DNA of 64,000 nt from Roseateles_B sp041906185 (GTDB taxonomy: Bacteria; Pseudomonadota; Gammaproteobacteria; Burkholderiales; Burkholderiaceae_C), in the NCBI GenBank assembly GCA_041906185.1, contig JAYRJQ010000003.1, positions 62,001-126,000 of the forward strand. The letters are read 5' to 3'. Below the pieces are notes generated by a model. That model saw nothing but the letters and a program-made list of their open reading frames with translations. It was not told the DNA's origin and made no database searches. Of the stretch, positions 36,829 through 45,971 are shown one piece after another. The position numbers and the translations under genes were made by a program. The stretch's first letter is position 1; every line of letters starts with the position of its first letter.

Positions 36829-38625
36829 TCAGGTGGCCCGGGGATCGCCATCCTTTGCCTGGGGGACGGGCTCCGGGCCAGCCGGCTCGGGCCGCCAGCG
36901 AGAGGGCGGCACGACCTTGGCCTCGTCCGGATCGCCCAGGTAGTGCGGCGACATGATCTGCACGCCGAACTCGTTGAACACATCCTGGATCTGCCCGTGC
37001 AGCAGGCTCAGCACCTGCGCGCGGGGGCCGGGCTCGCTCGGCTGGGCCTGCACGACGAGGCGGTACTCCACGTAGAAGTCCGACAGCGCCGTCTGGAACA
37101 CGCGGGGCGCCGGCGTCTGCAGGATGCCCGGCGTGCGCGCTGCGGCCAGCTTGAGCAGGGCCTCGACCTGCCGCCACGCGGTGTCATAGCCGATGGTCAC
37201 CGTGGTGTCGAGCGCGAAGCCCGCGCCGCCGCCGGTGCGCGAGTAGTTGCGCGTGACGCTGGCGGCGATCAGCGCATTGGGCAGCGTGAGCTCGTCCCCC
37301 TGGCCGGTGCGGATGCGCGTGGCGAAGGTGCCGAGGTCCGTCACCGTGCCCTCGTGCTCGCCGATGCGCACGTACTCGCCGATGCGCAGCGTGCGCGTGT
37401 ACATGAGAATCAGGCCGGCCGCTGCCTGCCCGACCACGCTGGACGCCCCCAGCGAGGCCATCAGGCCGATCAGCACCGAGAGCCCCTTGAAGGCTTCGGT
37501 CTGCGCGCCGGGCAGGTAGGGGTAGGCCATGGCGACGGCAAAGGCCCACAGGCCCACGCGGACGAGGCGGCGGGTGGGGCGCGCGGTGTCCGCGTCGAGC
37601 CAGCCGAGGTCGACGGCGCCGGACTCGGCTCGCTCGAAGAAGGGATCCAGTGCCGTGCTGATGAAGTGGGCCAGCACGAAGATCAGGATGGCCACCAGCA
37701 GCTGGGGCAGGGCGCTGGCGGCGCCCAGGAGGACGCCGCCCAGGGCGTCGCGCAGCGTGGCATGGAGCTGCTCGCCCCACACCCGCGTGTAGGGGAACTG
37801 GCGCAGCGTCCAGCCCAGCCACTCGTACACCAGCAGCAGCCACAGCCCGGCATGCAGCAGGCGCACGATGAGGCGCACGGCATCGCCGAGGCGGTCCAGG
37901 CTCAGCAGCGTGACGCCGCTCACCTGCAGCTTGCGCGCCTGGGCACCGGCCCCGCGTGCAAGCAGGCGCAGCGTGACGCGCGAGGCGCGGCGCAGCCCCC
38001 ACAGCACCGGCAGCAGCAGCGCCAGCGAGCCCAGCACCCACAGCAGCGAGAGCCCCAGCTGCTGCCAGCTGTGGGCCTCGTCGTACTCCTTCAGCGCCTG
38101 TTCGAGCCGCCCCTTCGTGTCCTGCGCCAGGTGGTTCAGGTCGGGCTCGGGCCCCGCGGCGGGCGCGGGGCTCGCATCGGCCGGCATCACGGTGGCGATG
38201 AGCTGGCCGTTGACGAGCAGCGTGTGTCCCTCGGGCGCCGGCTTGAGCTCGACACGGTATGGCGGCGCCTGCGACGCCAGGACGGCCGTGAGCTGGGCCT
38301 GCGCGCGGCGCTGACGGTCCGAGGGCTGCAGGCCGAGGGCGGATGCCTGCATCACGAGGATGTCCCGGCCCGCGAGTTGCAGGCGGGGCGCGGAGGCGGG
38401 CGTGCCTCCCGCCGGGGCCGTCACGGCAGGCCGTGGGAGCGATGCCGCCACTTCAGGCGCCGGGGCCTGGGGCTGGGTCTGCCCGATCCCTGGCCAGGCC
38501 AGGACCAGCAGCAGGCCTGCGTGCGCCACGAGCCCTCGCAGGCGCTGCGGGAGCGACCGCGCCCGGCCCGTGGCATCGGTGCGGGCAGGCATTCGAGGCG
38601 GCGAGGCAGGGGCGGCACAGGTCAT
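36829..38625 (-). CDS. Mechanosensitive ion channel (MscS family)
   Basis: Inner-membrane channel of about 598 residues. A signal-like hydrophobic segment (LVAHAGLLLVLAWPGIG) is followed by a periplasmic region to about residue 190, several membrane helices, and the MscS pore and beta domains from about 400, with GASSVVGQAAAGLILMYTRTLRIGEYVRIGEHEG, the conserved pore-helix-to-beta junction. It would open under hypo-osmotic stress. The ATG at 38625 is used; the open frame continues upstream to a GTG at 38694 and a later ATG is at 38592. Confidence 0.9.
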   Translation of the reverse strand: MTCAAPASPPRMPARTDATGRARSLPQRLRGLVAHAGLLLVLAWPGIGQTQPQAPAPEVAASLPRPAVTAPAGGTPASAPRLQLAGRDILVMQASALGLQPSDRQRRAQAQLTAVLASQAPPYRVELKPAPEGHTLLVNGQLIATVMPADASPAPAAGPEPDLNHLAQDTKGRLEQALKEYDEAHSWQQLGLSLLWVLGSLALLLPVLWGLRRASRVTLRLLARGAGAQARKLQVSGVTLLSLDRLGDAVRLIVRLLHAGLWLLLVYEWLGWTLRQFPYTRVWGEQLHATLRDALGGVLLGAASALPQLLVAILIFVLAHFISTALDPFFERAESGAVDLGWLDADTARPTRRLVRVGLWAFAVAMAYPYLPGAQTEAFKGLSVLIGLMASLGASSVVGQAAAGLILMYTRTLRIGEYVRIGEHEGTVTDLGTFATRIRTGQGDELTLPNALIAASVTRNYSRTGGGAGFALDTTVTIGYDTAWRQVEALLKLAAARTPGILQTPAPRVFQTALSDFYVEYRLVVQAQPSEPGPRAQVLSLLHGQIQDVFNEFGVQIMSPHYLGDPDEAKVVPPSRWRPEPAGPEPVPQAKDGDPRAT

Positions 38626-38712
38626 GGGCGGTCCGTGGAGCGAGGGCGGGCTCCACTCTAACTGCGCGCCGGCCGACCGGCGCGGTCGCGACACGTGGAC
38701 ATCAGGTGGGCC

Positions 38713-40566
38713 TCATGCCGGCACCTGGAACTGCAGCGCCGCGAGCCGCGCATAGAGGCCGCCGCGGGCCACGAGCTCCGCATGCGTGCCCTGCTCGACG
38801 ATCTGGCCGTGGTCCAGCACCAGGATGCGGTCGGCCCGCTGCACGGTGGCGAGTCGGTGGGCGATGACGAGGGTGCTGCGCTGGCGCATGGCGGCCTCGA
38901 GCGCGGCCTGCACGACGCGCTCGCTCTCGGCGTCCAGGGCGCTCGTGGCCTCGTCCAGCAGCAGCAGCGGCGGGTTCTTGAGGATGGCCCGCGCGATGCT
39001 GATGCGCTGGCGCTGCCCCCCGGAGAGGCGCACGCCACGCTCGCCGAGGAAGGTCTGGTAGCCCTGGGGCAGGGCGCTGATGAAGTCATGCGCGAAGGCG
39101 GCGCGTGCCGCGGCGATGACCTCCTCGTCCGTCGCCTCTGGGCGGCCGTAGCGGATGTTCTCGAGGGCATTGGTCGAGAAGATCACGCTGTCCTGCGGCA
39201 CGAGGCCCACCCGCTCACGCAGCGCCTGCAGCGGGAGCTGGGTGATCGGCACGCCGTCCAGCTCGATGCGGCCCTGTTGCGCGTCGTAGAAGCGCTGCAG
39301 CAGCTGCAGCACGGTGCTCTTGCCCGCGCCGCTGGCGCCGACGAGGGCCACGGTCTCGCCCGGCGCCAGGTGCAGGCTGAGGCCCTGCAGCGCCGGCTTC
39401 TCGGGGCGCGAGGGGTAGTGGAAGTGCACGTCCTGCAGTGTGAGCGTGGCCCCGGCCCGCGCAGGCGGCAGGGCCCGCGGCTGCGGCGGGTCCTGGATGG
39501 GCGACTGCGCCCCCAGCAGCTCGCTCAGGCGTTCCATGGCGCCGGCCGCCCGGAGCACGTCGCCCCAGACTTCCGCGAGCACGGCCACGCTTGACACCAG
39601 CAGCGTCACGTAGACCAGCGTCTGCCCGAGGTGCCCGGCACTCATGCGCCCCTCGATGACGGCCTCTGTCCCGCGGTACAGGCCGAAGAGCATGGCCGCG
39701 AAGGTGGCGGTGATCAGGAAGGCGACGAGGCCCGCGCGCACCTTCATGCGCTTGCGGGCGGTGTCGAAGGCGGCCTCGCTGGCCTGCTGGAAGCGGGTGG
39801 CCTCGCGGGCCTCCTGCGTGTAGCTCTGCACCACCGTGACGGCGTTGATCACCTCGGAGGCGATGGCGCTGGTGTCCGCCACGCGGTCCTGGCTCGCGCG
39901 GCTGAGCTTGCGCACGCGGCGGCCCAGCAGCACGGCTGGCAGCACCACGAGGCCCAGCAGGCCCAGCACCGGCAGCATCAGACCGGGGTTGCTCCATACC
40001 AGCATCAGCAGTGCGCCGATGCCCATCACGACATTGCGCAGACCCATCGAGAAGCTGGAGCCCACGACGGTTTGCACCACGGTGGTGTCGGTCGTGAGGC
40101 GGCTCAGCACCTCACCGGTCTGCGTGGTCTCGAAGAAGGCGGGGCTCTGGCGCAGCACGTGGCGATACACGGCGGTGCGCAGGTCGGCCGTCACGCGCTC
40201 GCCGAGCCAGCTGACGCTGTAGAAGCGCGCCGCCGAGAACACCGCCAGCGCGATGCCCACGCCGAACAGCGCCCCGAAATGGCCGCGCAGGGCCATCACG
40301 CGCTGGGCGGGGTCGCTCGAGACGAGGCCCTGGTCGATCAGCTCCTTCAGCGCGACCGGAAAGAGCAGGGTGCTGAAGGCGGCCAGCAGCAGGAAGACGC
40401 CCGCCAGCACGACCCGCAGGCGATAGGGCCGCAGGAAGGGCCACAGCGCGGCCAGGGCCCGGGGCGGCCCCGGGGGCAGCTCCGACTTGCCAGCCGGGCG
40501 TGGCGGGGACGCCGCGCCCGTGGCATCGGAGGGCGGGGCGGCGAGAGCGGGGGAGGTGTCCGTCAT
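38713..40566 (-). CDS. ABC exporter, fused permease and ATPase (MsbA-like)
   Basis: Half-transporter of 617 residues: an exporter membrane domain of six helices at about 45-330, then a nucleotide-binding domain with Walker A VGASGAGKST, Q-loop VPQDSVIFS, signature RLSGGQRQR and LLLLDEATSALD Walker B, then the AHRLATV switch. The TTQTGEVLSRLTTDT segment is a coupling-helix region common in lipid and drug exporters. An Ala/Pro-rich tail of about 35 residues precedes the first helix. It is divergent from the MarR gene, so the palindromes at 40719-40747 could affect it as well. Substrate is not known. Confidence 0.9.
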   Translation of the reverse strand: MTDTSPALAAPPSDATGAASPPRPAGKSELPPGPPRALAALWPFLRPYRLRVVLAGVFLLLAAFSTLLFPVALKELIDQGLVSSDPAQRVMALRGHFGALFGVGIALAVFSAARFYSVSWLGERVTADLRTAVYRHVLRQSPAFFETTQTGEVLSRLTTDTTVVQTVVGSSFSMGLRNVVMGIGALLMLVWSNPGLMLPVLGLLGLVVLPAVLLGRRVRKLSRASQDRVADTSAIASEVINAVTVVQSYTQEAREATRFQQASEAAFDTARKRMKVRAGLVAFLITATFAAMLFGLYRGTEAVIEGRMSAGHLGQTLVYVTLLVSSVAVLAEVWGDVLRAAGAMERLSELLGAQSPIQDPPQPRALPPARAGATLTLQDVHFHYPSRPEKPALQGLSLHLAPGETVALVGASGAGKSTVLQLLQRFYDAQQGRIELDGVPITQLPLQALRERVGLVPQDSVIFSTNALENIRYGRPEATDEEVIAAARAAFAHDFISALPQGYQTFLGERGVRLSGGQRQRISIARAILKNPPLLLLDEATSALDAESERVVQAALEAAMRQRSTLVIAHRLATVQRADRILVLDHGQIVEQGTHAELVARGGLYARLAALQFQVPA

Positions 40567-40704
40567 GGGGGCTGGCGCAAGGAAGGGGGCTGGCGGTGTC
40601 GAGCGGATCTGGGGCCGGTCCCGGCAAATGCAAGCGCCGGGTCGGGGGAGGGGGCAGCAGTGTGCGAGAAGCAGCACTTTGCCCGCTTTGCGGAAGCCCG
40701 CAGT

Positions 40705-40747
40705 TTGCACAAGGATATTTGCCTGAGCAATAATTGCCTAGGCAATT
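40705..40747 (+). promoter_or_regulatory. Promoter and MarR-type operator of the efflux operon
   Basis: AATTGCCTAGGCAATT at 40732-40747 is a perfect 16-bp palindrome. A weaker copy, TTGCCTGAGCAA, lies at 40719-40730. A weak -35 (TTGCAC, 40705) and AATAAT (-10, 40729-40734) with an 18-base gap overlap both, so a bound repressor would block the promoter. The palindrome ends three bases before the marR ATG, which has no ribosome site, so the mRNA may have almost no leader. Confidence 0.75.
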
Positions 40748-40750
40748 GAT

Positions 40751-41248
40751 ATGAAGCAAATCCATCCCCTCCCGCCGCCGGCGACGTTCTACAACGCCGA
40801 CACCTACCGCAGCCAGGACAGCATCGGCTGGCTGATGCACCGCATCAAGCAGTCCATCGTCCATCTGGCCGACAAGCGCCTGTGCCAGCACGACCTCACG
40901 CACGCGCAGTGGGCTCCCATGCTGCGCCTTCGTCTGCACGGACCCAGCTCCACGCTGCAGCTCAGCAAGGAACTGGACGTGGACGCCGGCGCCCTGAGCC
41001 GCCTCCTGGACCGCCTGGAGGCCAAGGGCCTGGTGCAGCGCGAGCGCTCCAGCACGGACCGCCGCGTGGTGCAGGTGTCCCTCAGTGAAGAAGGGCAGCG
41101 CGTGACGGCCGAGCTGCCGGCCGTGCTGTCCGAAGTGTTCAACGCCCACCTCGCCGGCTTCACCGAGGCCGAATGGCGCACCCTCATCGAACTGCTGCAA
41201 CGCCTCGTCGCCAATGGCGAGGCGCTGCGTGAGTCCTCCAAGGAATGA
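40751..41248 (+). CDS. MarR family transcriptional regulator
   Basis: Winged-helix repressor of 165 residues. The DNA-binding wing lies at about 60-105, with LQLSKELDVDAGALSRLLDRLEAKGLVQRERSSTDRR giving the recognition helix and beta-wing of the family. It probably represses its own operon by binding the palindromes that overlap its promoter, with release on binding a drug-like ligand. It overlaps the outer-membrane-factor gene by four bases (ATGA), showing coupling. Relatives of EmrR/MprA type control similar emrAB pumps. Confidence 0.93.
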   Translation: MKQIHPLPPPATFYNADTYRSQDSIGWLMHRIKQSIVHLADKRLCQHDLTHAQWAPMLRLRLHGPSSTLQLSKELDVDAGALSRLLDRLEAKGLVQRERSSTDRRVVQVSLSEEGQRVTAELPAVLSEVFNAHLAGFTEAEWRTLIELLQRLVANGEALRESSKE

Positions 41249-42702
41249 CCCCGATGCACCGACACCCCCTCCCTGGCGCCCTGCGCCTGACCGCCGTCCC
41301 GGCGCTGCTGCTGGCCCTGGGCCTGCTCTCGGCCTGCGCGCCCATCCCCACGCAGCCGGCCGCCCCCGAGCGCCTGCAGGGCGAGGCCCTGGGCCTGGCC
41401 GCGGCACCGGGAGCAGCCGCCGGCTCGGCCGCCGCCGTCGACACCGCGTGGTGGCGGGCCTGGGGCGATGAACGCCTCGACGCCCTGATGGACAAGGCCC
41501 TGCGTGATGCGCCCAGCCTGGCCCTGGCCCGCGCCCGCATCGCCAAGGCCGGTGCCGCCGTGGACAACGCCGCCGCGGCCGACAAGCCGATCATCGGCAT
41601 CGGTCTGGACGTCGAGCGCCAGCGCTTCAGCGAGCACGGCATGTACCCGCCGCCGCTCGCCGGCAACGTCTACAACACGGCCACGCTGCAGGCCGGCGTC
41701 AGCTACGACTGGGACTTCTTCGGCCGCCACCAGGCCGCGCTGCAGGCCAGCCTCGGCCAGCAGCGGGCCCTGCAGGCCGAGAGCGAGGCCGCTCGCCTGA
41801 ACATCGCGACCGCCGTGCTGCGCGCCTGGCTGGGCCTGGCGCGCAGCGTGAGCCAGGAGCAGCTGCTGCAGCAGCAGATCGAGCTGCGCCAGCAGGCCCT
41901 GGACCTGGTGAAACAGCGCCGCGCGGCCGGGCTCGATACCGACATCGACCTGCGCGGCGCCGAGGCGCCGCTGGCGGAGCTGCAGCGCCAGGTGCTGGTG
42001 CAGCAGCAGCTGGCCCAGGCCTTGCGCGTGCAGCTGGCCGCCCTGAGCGTGCAGCCGCTGGAGTCGTTGGCCGGCTGGCGCCCCGCGCTGCCCGCCGCCG
42101 TGGCCACCGCCCAGGCGCCCAACCTCGACCTGCTGGCCTCGCGCCCCGACGTGCGTGCCGCGCTGGCCCGGGCCGAGGCCGCCGGCTACGAGATCACCGC
42201 CGCCCGCGGCCGCTTCTATCCGGACCTGACGCTCAATGCCTTCGCCGGCTTCAGCAGCATCGGCCTGGACAAGCTGCTGGAGAGCGGCAGCCACCAGCTG
42301 GGCTTTGGGCCCTCGCTGCGTCTGCCGCTCTTTGACACCGGCCGTCTGCGCGCCGGCTTCAAGTCCGCCGTGGCCGAGCAGGAATCGGCCGTTGCGGCCT
42401 ACAACGCCGCGGTGGTCGAGGGCGTCCGCGATGCCCGCGAGCAATGGGAGGCCCTGCAATCGCTGCAGGCCCAGCAGCTGCCCCAGGAGGCACTGCTGCG
42501 CAGCAACGAGCAGCAGCTGCGCTTGGCCGAGGAGCGCCAGGCCGCCGGCCTGGGCAACCGGCTGCCGGTGATCCAGGCGCGCCAGGCGCTGGTGCAGCAG
42601 CAGCGCCAGTCCCTGGAGCTGCGGGCCCAGCAACTCGACACCCGCGTGCAGCTGATGCGCGCCCTGGGTGGTGAAGCCCCGAAGCGCGAACCGCGCGCCT
42701 GA
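41245..42702 (+). CDS. Outer-membrane efflux lipoprotein (NodT/OprM family)
   Basis: Outer-membrane factor of 485 residues. A lipoprotein signal peptide ends LLSAC (lipid-bearing C31). Two TolC-like repeats of long helices follow, with the VDTAWWRAWGDERLDALMDKAL start and DVRAALARAEAAGYEITAARGRFYPDLTLNAF marking each repeat; the barrel strands lie near GLDKLLESGSHQLGFGPSLR. It would form the exit duct of the EmrA/EmrB pump encoded downstream. Its start overlaps the marR stop by four bases. Confidence 0.93.
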   Translation: MTPMHRHPLPGALRLTAVPALLLALGLLSACAPIPTQPAAPERLQGEALGLAAAPGAAAGSAAAVDTAWWRAWGDERLDALMDKALRDAPSLALARARIAKAGAAVDNAAAADKPIIGIGLDVERQRFSEHGMYPPPLAGNVYNTATLQAGVSYDWDFFGRHQAALQASLGQQRALQAESEAARLNIATAVLRAWLGLARSVSQEQLLQQQIELRQQALDLVKQRRAAGLDTDIDLRGAEAPLAELQRQVLVQQQLAQALRVQLAALSVQPLESLAGWRPALPAAVATAQAPNLDLLASRPDVRAALARAEAAGYEITAARGRFYPDLTLNAFAGFSSIGLDKLLESGSHQLGFGPSLRLPLFDTGRLRAGFKSAVAEQESAVAAYNAAVVEGVRDAREQWEALQSLQAQQLPQEALLRSNEQQLRLAEERQAAGLGNRLPVIQARQALVQQQRQSLELRAQQLDTRVQLMRALGGEAPKREPRA

Positions 42703-42809
42703 ACGGCCCCACCGCCACCCTGACCGCGGATCTGACCGACCCCTACCGCAACGGCGCCTGATCACCCCACGAGCACCGGCGCCCGGACCCAACGAAAGAA
42801 CAGCACACC

Positions 42810-44096
42810 ATGAGCCAAGACAACAACACCGCTGCCGCCAAGACCGGCAACCCCCAGCGCAAGAAGGGCCTGACCCTCGTCGCCCTCGCCCTGGTCGTGG
42901 GCTTCGGCGCCTACAGCGCCTACGAATGGCTGGTGGGCCGCCACTACGAGAAGACCGACAACGCCTACGTGCAGGCCAATGTCGTGCAGATCACGCCGCT
43001 GGTCGGCGGCACCGTGCGCGCCATCCACGTCGATGACACCGACGCCGTCAAGGCCGGCCAGAAGCTGGTCAGCCTGGACCCGGTCGACGCCCGCATGGCG
43101 CTGGAGCAGGCCCAGGCCCAGCTCGGCCAGACGGTGCGTGAGGTGCGGACCTTGTTCGCCAACAACGCCACGCTGCAGGCCCAGGCCCGCAGCCGGGATG
43201 CCGATCTGCAGCGCGCCCGCAGCGAGGTCGCCCGCCTGAAGGACGACGTCAGCCGCCGCGAGCCGCTGGTGGCGACGGGCGCCGTGGGCAAGGAGGAGCT
43301 GGAGCATGCCCGCGCCCAGCTCAAGACCGCGCAGGCCGCCGTGGCCGCCGCCGAGGCCGGTGCCGAGGCGGCGCGCGAGCAGCTCGCGTCCAACCAGTCG
43401 CTGACCGACGGTACCAGCGTCGAGCAGCACCCGAACGTGCAGCGCGCCGCCGCCCGCGTGCGCGAGACCTTCCTCGCCGTGCAGCGCAACGAGCTGCTGG
43501 CCCCCGTGGATGGCTGGATCGCGCGCCGCAGCGTGCAACTGGGCCAGCGCGTCGCTGCCGGTGCGCCGCTGATGAGCGTCGTGGGCCTGCAGCAGGCCTG
43601 GGTCGATGCCAACTTCAAGGAAGGCCAGCTCGCCCGCCTGCGCATCGGCCAGCCGGTGACGCTGGTGGCGGACGTCTACGGCGACAAGACCGAGTTCCAC
43701 GGCAAGGTCGTCGGCCTCGGGGCCGGCACCGGCGCGGCCTTCGCCGTGCTGCCGGCCCAGAACGCCACGGGCAACTGGATCAAGGTCGTGCAGCGCGTGC
43801 CGGTGCGCATCGCGCTGGACGCCAAGGAGCTGGCCGCGCATCCGCTGCGCGTGGGCCTCTCGATGAACGTGGCCGTGGACGTCAGCGAGCAGTCCGGCCA
43901 GCCGCTGTCCCAGGGCGTGGCCGCCACGAGCGCCGCCGCGACCAAGGTCTTCGAGGACCAGGACCGTGCCGCCGACGCCGAAGTGGCGCGCATCATCCAG
44001 TCCAATCTGGGCCGGGCCGCCAAGCCCGTCGCGGCCGCCTCCAAGGCCGTCGTCAAGGCCCACAAGAGCGCTGACGCCGCCCACGGAAAGGCCTGA
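42810..44096 (+). CDS. emrA: HlyD/EmrA family membrane fusion protein
   Basis: Periplasmic adaptor of 428 residues. One N-terminal membrane helix (LTLVALALVVGFGAYSAYEWL) is followed by a biotinyl-lipoyl domain split by a long coiled-coil hairpin (about 95-200) and the beta-barrel part beginning LAPVDGWIARRSVQLGQRV. It links the MFS pump EmrB to the outer-membrane factor. The last 70 residues are an Ala/Lys-rich tail. It starts 107 bp after the preceding gene and ends two bases before emrB. Confidence 0.93.
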   Translation: MSQDNNTAAAKTGNPQRKKGLTLVALALVVGFGAYSAYEWLVGRHYEKTDNAYVQANVVQITPLVGGTVRAIHVDDTDAVKAGQKLVSLDPVDARMALEQAQAQLGQTVREVRTLFANNATLQAQARSRDADLQRARSEVARLKDDVSRREPLVATGAVGKEELEHARAQLKTAQAAVAAAEAGAEAAREQLASNQSLTDGTSVEQHPNVQRAAARVRETFLAVQRNELLAPVDGWIARRSVQLGQRVAAGAPLMSVVGLQQAWVDANFKEGQLARLRIGQPVTLVADVYGDKTEFHGKVVGLGAGTGAAFAVLPAQNATGNWIKVVQRVPVRIALDAKELAAHPLRVGLSMNVAVDVSEQSGQPLSQGVAATSAAATKVFEDQDRAADAEVARIIQSNLGRAAKPVAAASKAVVKAHKSADAAHGKA

Positions 44097-44098
44097 GC

Positions 44099-45661
44099 AT
44101 GAGCGCCCCCGCTGCTGCCGTGGCGCCACCGCCACCGCTCAAGGGCTCCGATCTGGTGGTGGGCACGATTGCCCTGTCACTGGCGACCTTCATGAACGTG
44201 CTGGACTCGTCCATCGCCAACGTGTCCCTGCCGGCCATCGCCGGTGACCTGGGTGTGAGCCCGGTGCAGGGCACCTGGGTGATCACCAGCTTCGGCGTGG
44301 CCAACGCCATCTCCGTGCCGCTCACCGGCTGGCTGACGCAGCGCTTCGGCGCCGTGCGCCTGTTCACCGTGAGCGTGCTGCTCTTCGTGCTCGCGTCCTG
44401 GCTGTGCGGCTTCGCGCACTCGCTGGAGATGCTGGTGGCCTGCCGCGTGCTGCAGGGCCTGGTGGCGGGGCCGATGATCCCGCTGTCCCAGACGCTGCTG
44501 CTGTCGAGCTACCCGCCGGCCAAGGCCGGCACGGCGCTCGCGTTATGGGGGGTGACGACGCTGGTCGCGCCCGTGGTCGGGCCGCTGCTGGGCGGCTGGA
44601 TCACGGACAACGTCTCCTGGCCGTGGATCTTCTACATCAACGTCCCCGTGGGCCTGCTGGCCGCCGGCATGACCTGGAGCATCTACCGCTCCCGCGAGAC
44701 GCAGATCAAGAAGCTGCCCATCGACGGCGTGGGCCTGGCGCTGCTGGTGCTGTGGGTCGGCGCGCTGCAGGTCATGCTGGACAAGGGCAAGGAGCTGGAC
44801 TGGTTCTCGAGCCCCGAGATCGTCATCCTCGGCCTGACCGCGCTGATCGGCTTCGCCTTCTTCCTCGTGTGGGAGCTGACCGACGACCATCCCGTGGTGG
44901 ACCTGCGCCTCTTCGCGCGGCGCAACTTCCTCTTCGGGGCGGCCACGCTGTCCATCGCCTATGGCCTGTTCTTTGGCAACGTCGTGCTGCTGCCGCTGTG
45001 GCTGCAGCAGTGGATGGGCTACACCGCCACGGACGCCGGCATGGCGCTGGCGCCGGTGGGGCTGCTGGCGATCCTGCTGTCGCCCGTCGTGGGCCGCAAC
45101 GTGGCCCGCGTGGACCCGCGCTGGATGGCGAGCTTCGCCTTCGTGATGTTCGCCATCGTCCTGAAGATGCGGGCCAACTTCACCACGCAGACGGACTTCG
45201 CGACCATCATGATCCCGACGATCCTGCAGGGCGCGGCGCTGGCCTTCTTCTTCATCCCGCTGACCACGCTGACGCTGTCGGGCATCACGCCGGACCGCAT
45301 CGCGGCCGCGGCGGGCCTGTCGAACTTCGTGCGGATCACGGCCGGCGCGATGGGCACGTCCATCTCGACGACGCTGTGGGAGAACCGCGCCACGCTGCAC
45401 CACCACCACCTCGCCGAGCGCCTCGCGCAGGGCGACCCGGTGACGGACGAGACGCTGCGCCAGCTCCAGGCCAGCGGCATGAGCCTGCAGCAGGCGATGG
45501 CCTGGCTGAACCGCACGATCGACCAGCAGGCCTTCACGCGGGCCGCGGACGACATCTTCCTGGCCTCCGCCGCGATCTTCCTGGTGCTGATCGCCTCGGT
45601 GTGGCTGACCCGCCGGCCGCCGCGGATGTCGGCCCCGGTGGACGCCGGCGGCGCGCACTGA
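44099..45661 (+). CDS. emrB: DHA2 family MFS drug transporter (EmrB-like)
   Basis: Proton-driven multidrug exporter of 520 residues with about 14 transmembrane helices. The DHA2 motif-C and motif-A features are visible in LSLATFMNVLDSSIANVSLPAIAGDLG and GWLTQRFGAVRLF, with the later VAPVVGPLLGGWITDNVSWPWIFYINVPVG segment typical of EmrB/QacA. It is the last gene of the MarR-controlled operon. Substrates in this organism are unknown. Confidence 0.95.
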   Translation: MSAPAAAVAPPPPLKGSDLVVGTIALSLATFMNVLDSSIANVSLPAIAGDLGVSPVQGTWVITSFGVANAISVPLTGWLTQRFGAVRLFTVSVLLFVLASWLCGFAHSLEMLVACRVLQGLVAGPMIPLSQTLLLSSYPPAKAGTALALWGVTTLVAPVVGPLLGGWITDNVSWPWIFYINVPVGLLAAGMTWSIYRSRETQIKKLPIDGVGLALLVLWVGALQVMLDKGKELDWFSSPEIVILGLTALIGFAFFLVWELTDDHPVVDLRLFARRNFLFGAATLSIAYGLFFGNVVLLPLWLQQWMGYTATDAGMALAPVGLLAILLSPVVGRNVARVDPRWMASFAFVMFAIVLKMRANFTTQTDFATIMIPTILQGAALAFFFIPLTTLTLSGITPDRIAAAAGLSNFVRITAGAMGTSISTTLWENRATLHHHHLAERLAQGDPVTDETLRQLQASGMSLQQAMAWLNRTIDQQAFTRAADDIFLASAAIFLVLIASVWLTRRPPRMSAPVDAGGAH

Positions 45662-45680
45662 CGACGGCGTCGCGCTGACC

Positions 45681-45730
45681 GGGCAGACGACGGCAGACGG
45701 CGGCAGACGGCGGCAGATGACGACAGAGGG
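45681..45730. repeat. Five 10-bp tandem repeats
   Basis: Array of a CGGCAGACGG unit (two exact copies at 45691-45710 flanked by three degenerate ones) in the 76-bp gap between the emrB stop and the convergent RHH gene. Confidence 0.8.
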
Positions 45731-45737
45731 CGAGGAC

Positions 45738-45971
45738 TCAGCGGTCCTCGCCCTCGGTGCTTTCGGGCTCGCCCGGGGGCTTGGGCGGCCGGCCGCGCTT
45801 CGCCACCGGCGCGGCGTCGAGCTTCACGCCCCGGCGCTGCAGCGCCTCGCGAAGCAGGTACTCGATCTGGGCATTGCTCGAGCGCAGCTCGCGCGCGGCG
45901 AGGCGCTCGATCTCGTCCCACAGCTCGGGCGAGAGCCGCAGCAGGAAGCTCTTCTTAGCGGCGCTGGCCAT
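45738..45971 (-). CDS. Arc-type ribbon-helix-helix DNA-binding protein
   Basis: Small DNA-binding protein of 77 residues. The N-terminal KKSFLLRLSPELWDEIERLAARELRSSNAQIEYLLREAL is a ribbon-helix-helix unit at about 5-45; the tail is basic and proline-rich with KRGRPPKPPG, an AT-hook-like GRP. It is the last gene of the SPFH operon and overlaps its upstream neighbour by 17 bp. It is a candidate autoregulator through the palindrome at 47473-47496; no toxin gene is next to it. Confidence 0.82.
   Translation of the reverse strand: MASAAKKSFLLRLSPELWDEIERLAARELRSSNAQIEYLLREALQRRGVKLDAAPVAKRGRPPKPPGEPESTEGEDR

Noticed and set aside
35959..38661. Plus-strand open frame of 900 codons
   Set aside because: It is antisense to thyA and the MscS-type channel; composition is Gly/Ala/Arg/His-rich with no domain.
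45738..45971. Toxin-antitoxin pair for the RHH gene
   Set aside because: No toxin-like gene overlaps it. Its neighbours are the membrane protein and SPFH genes in one operon.
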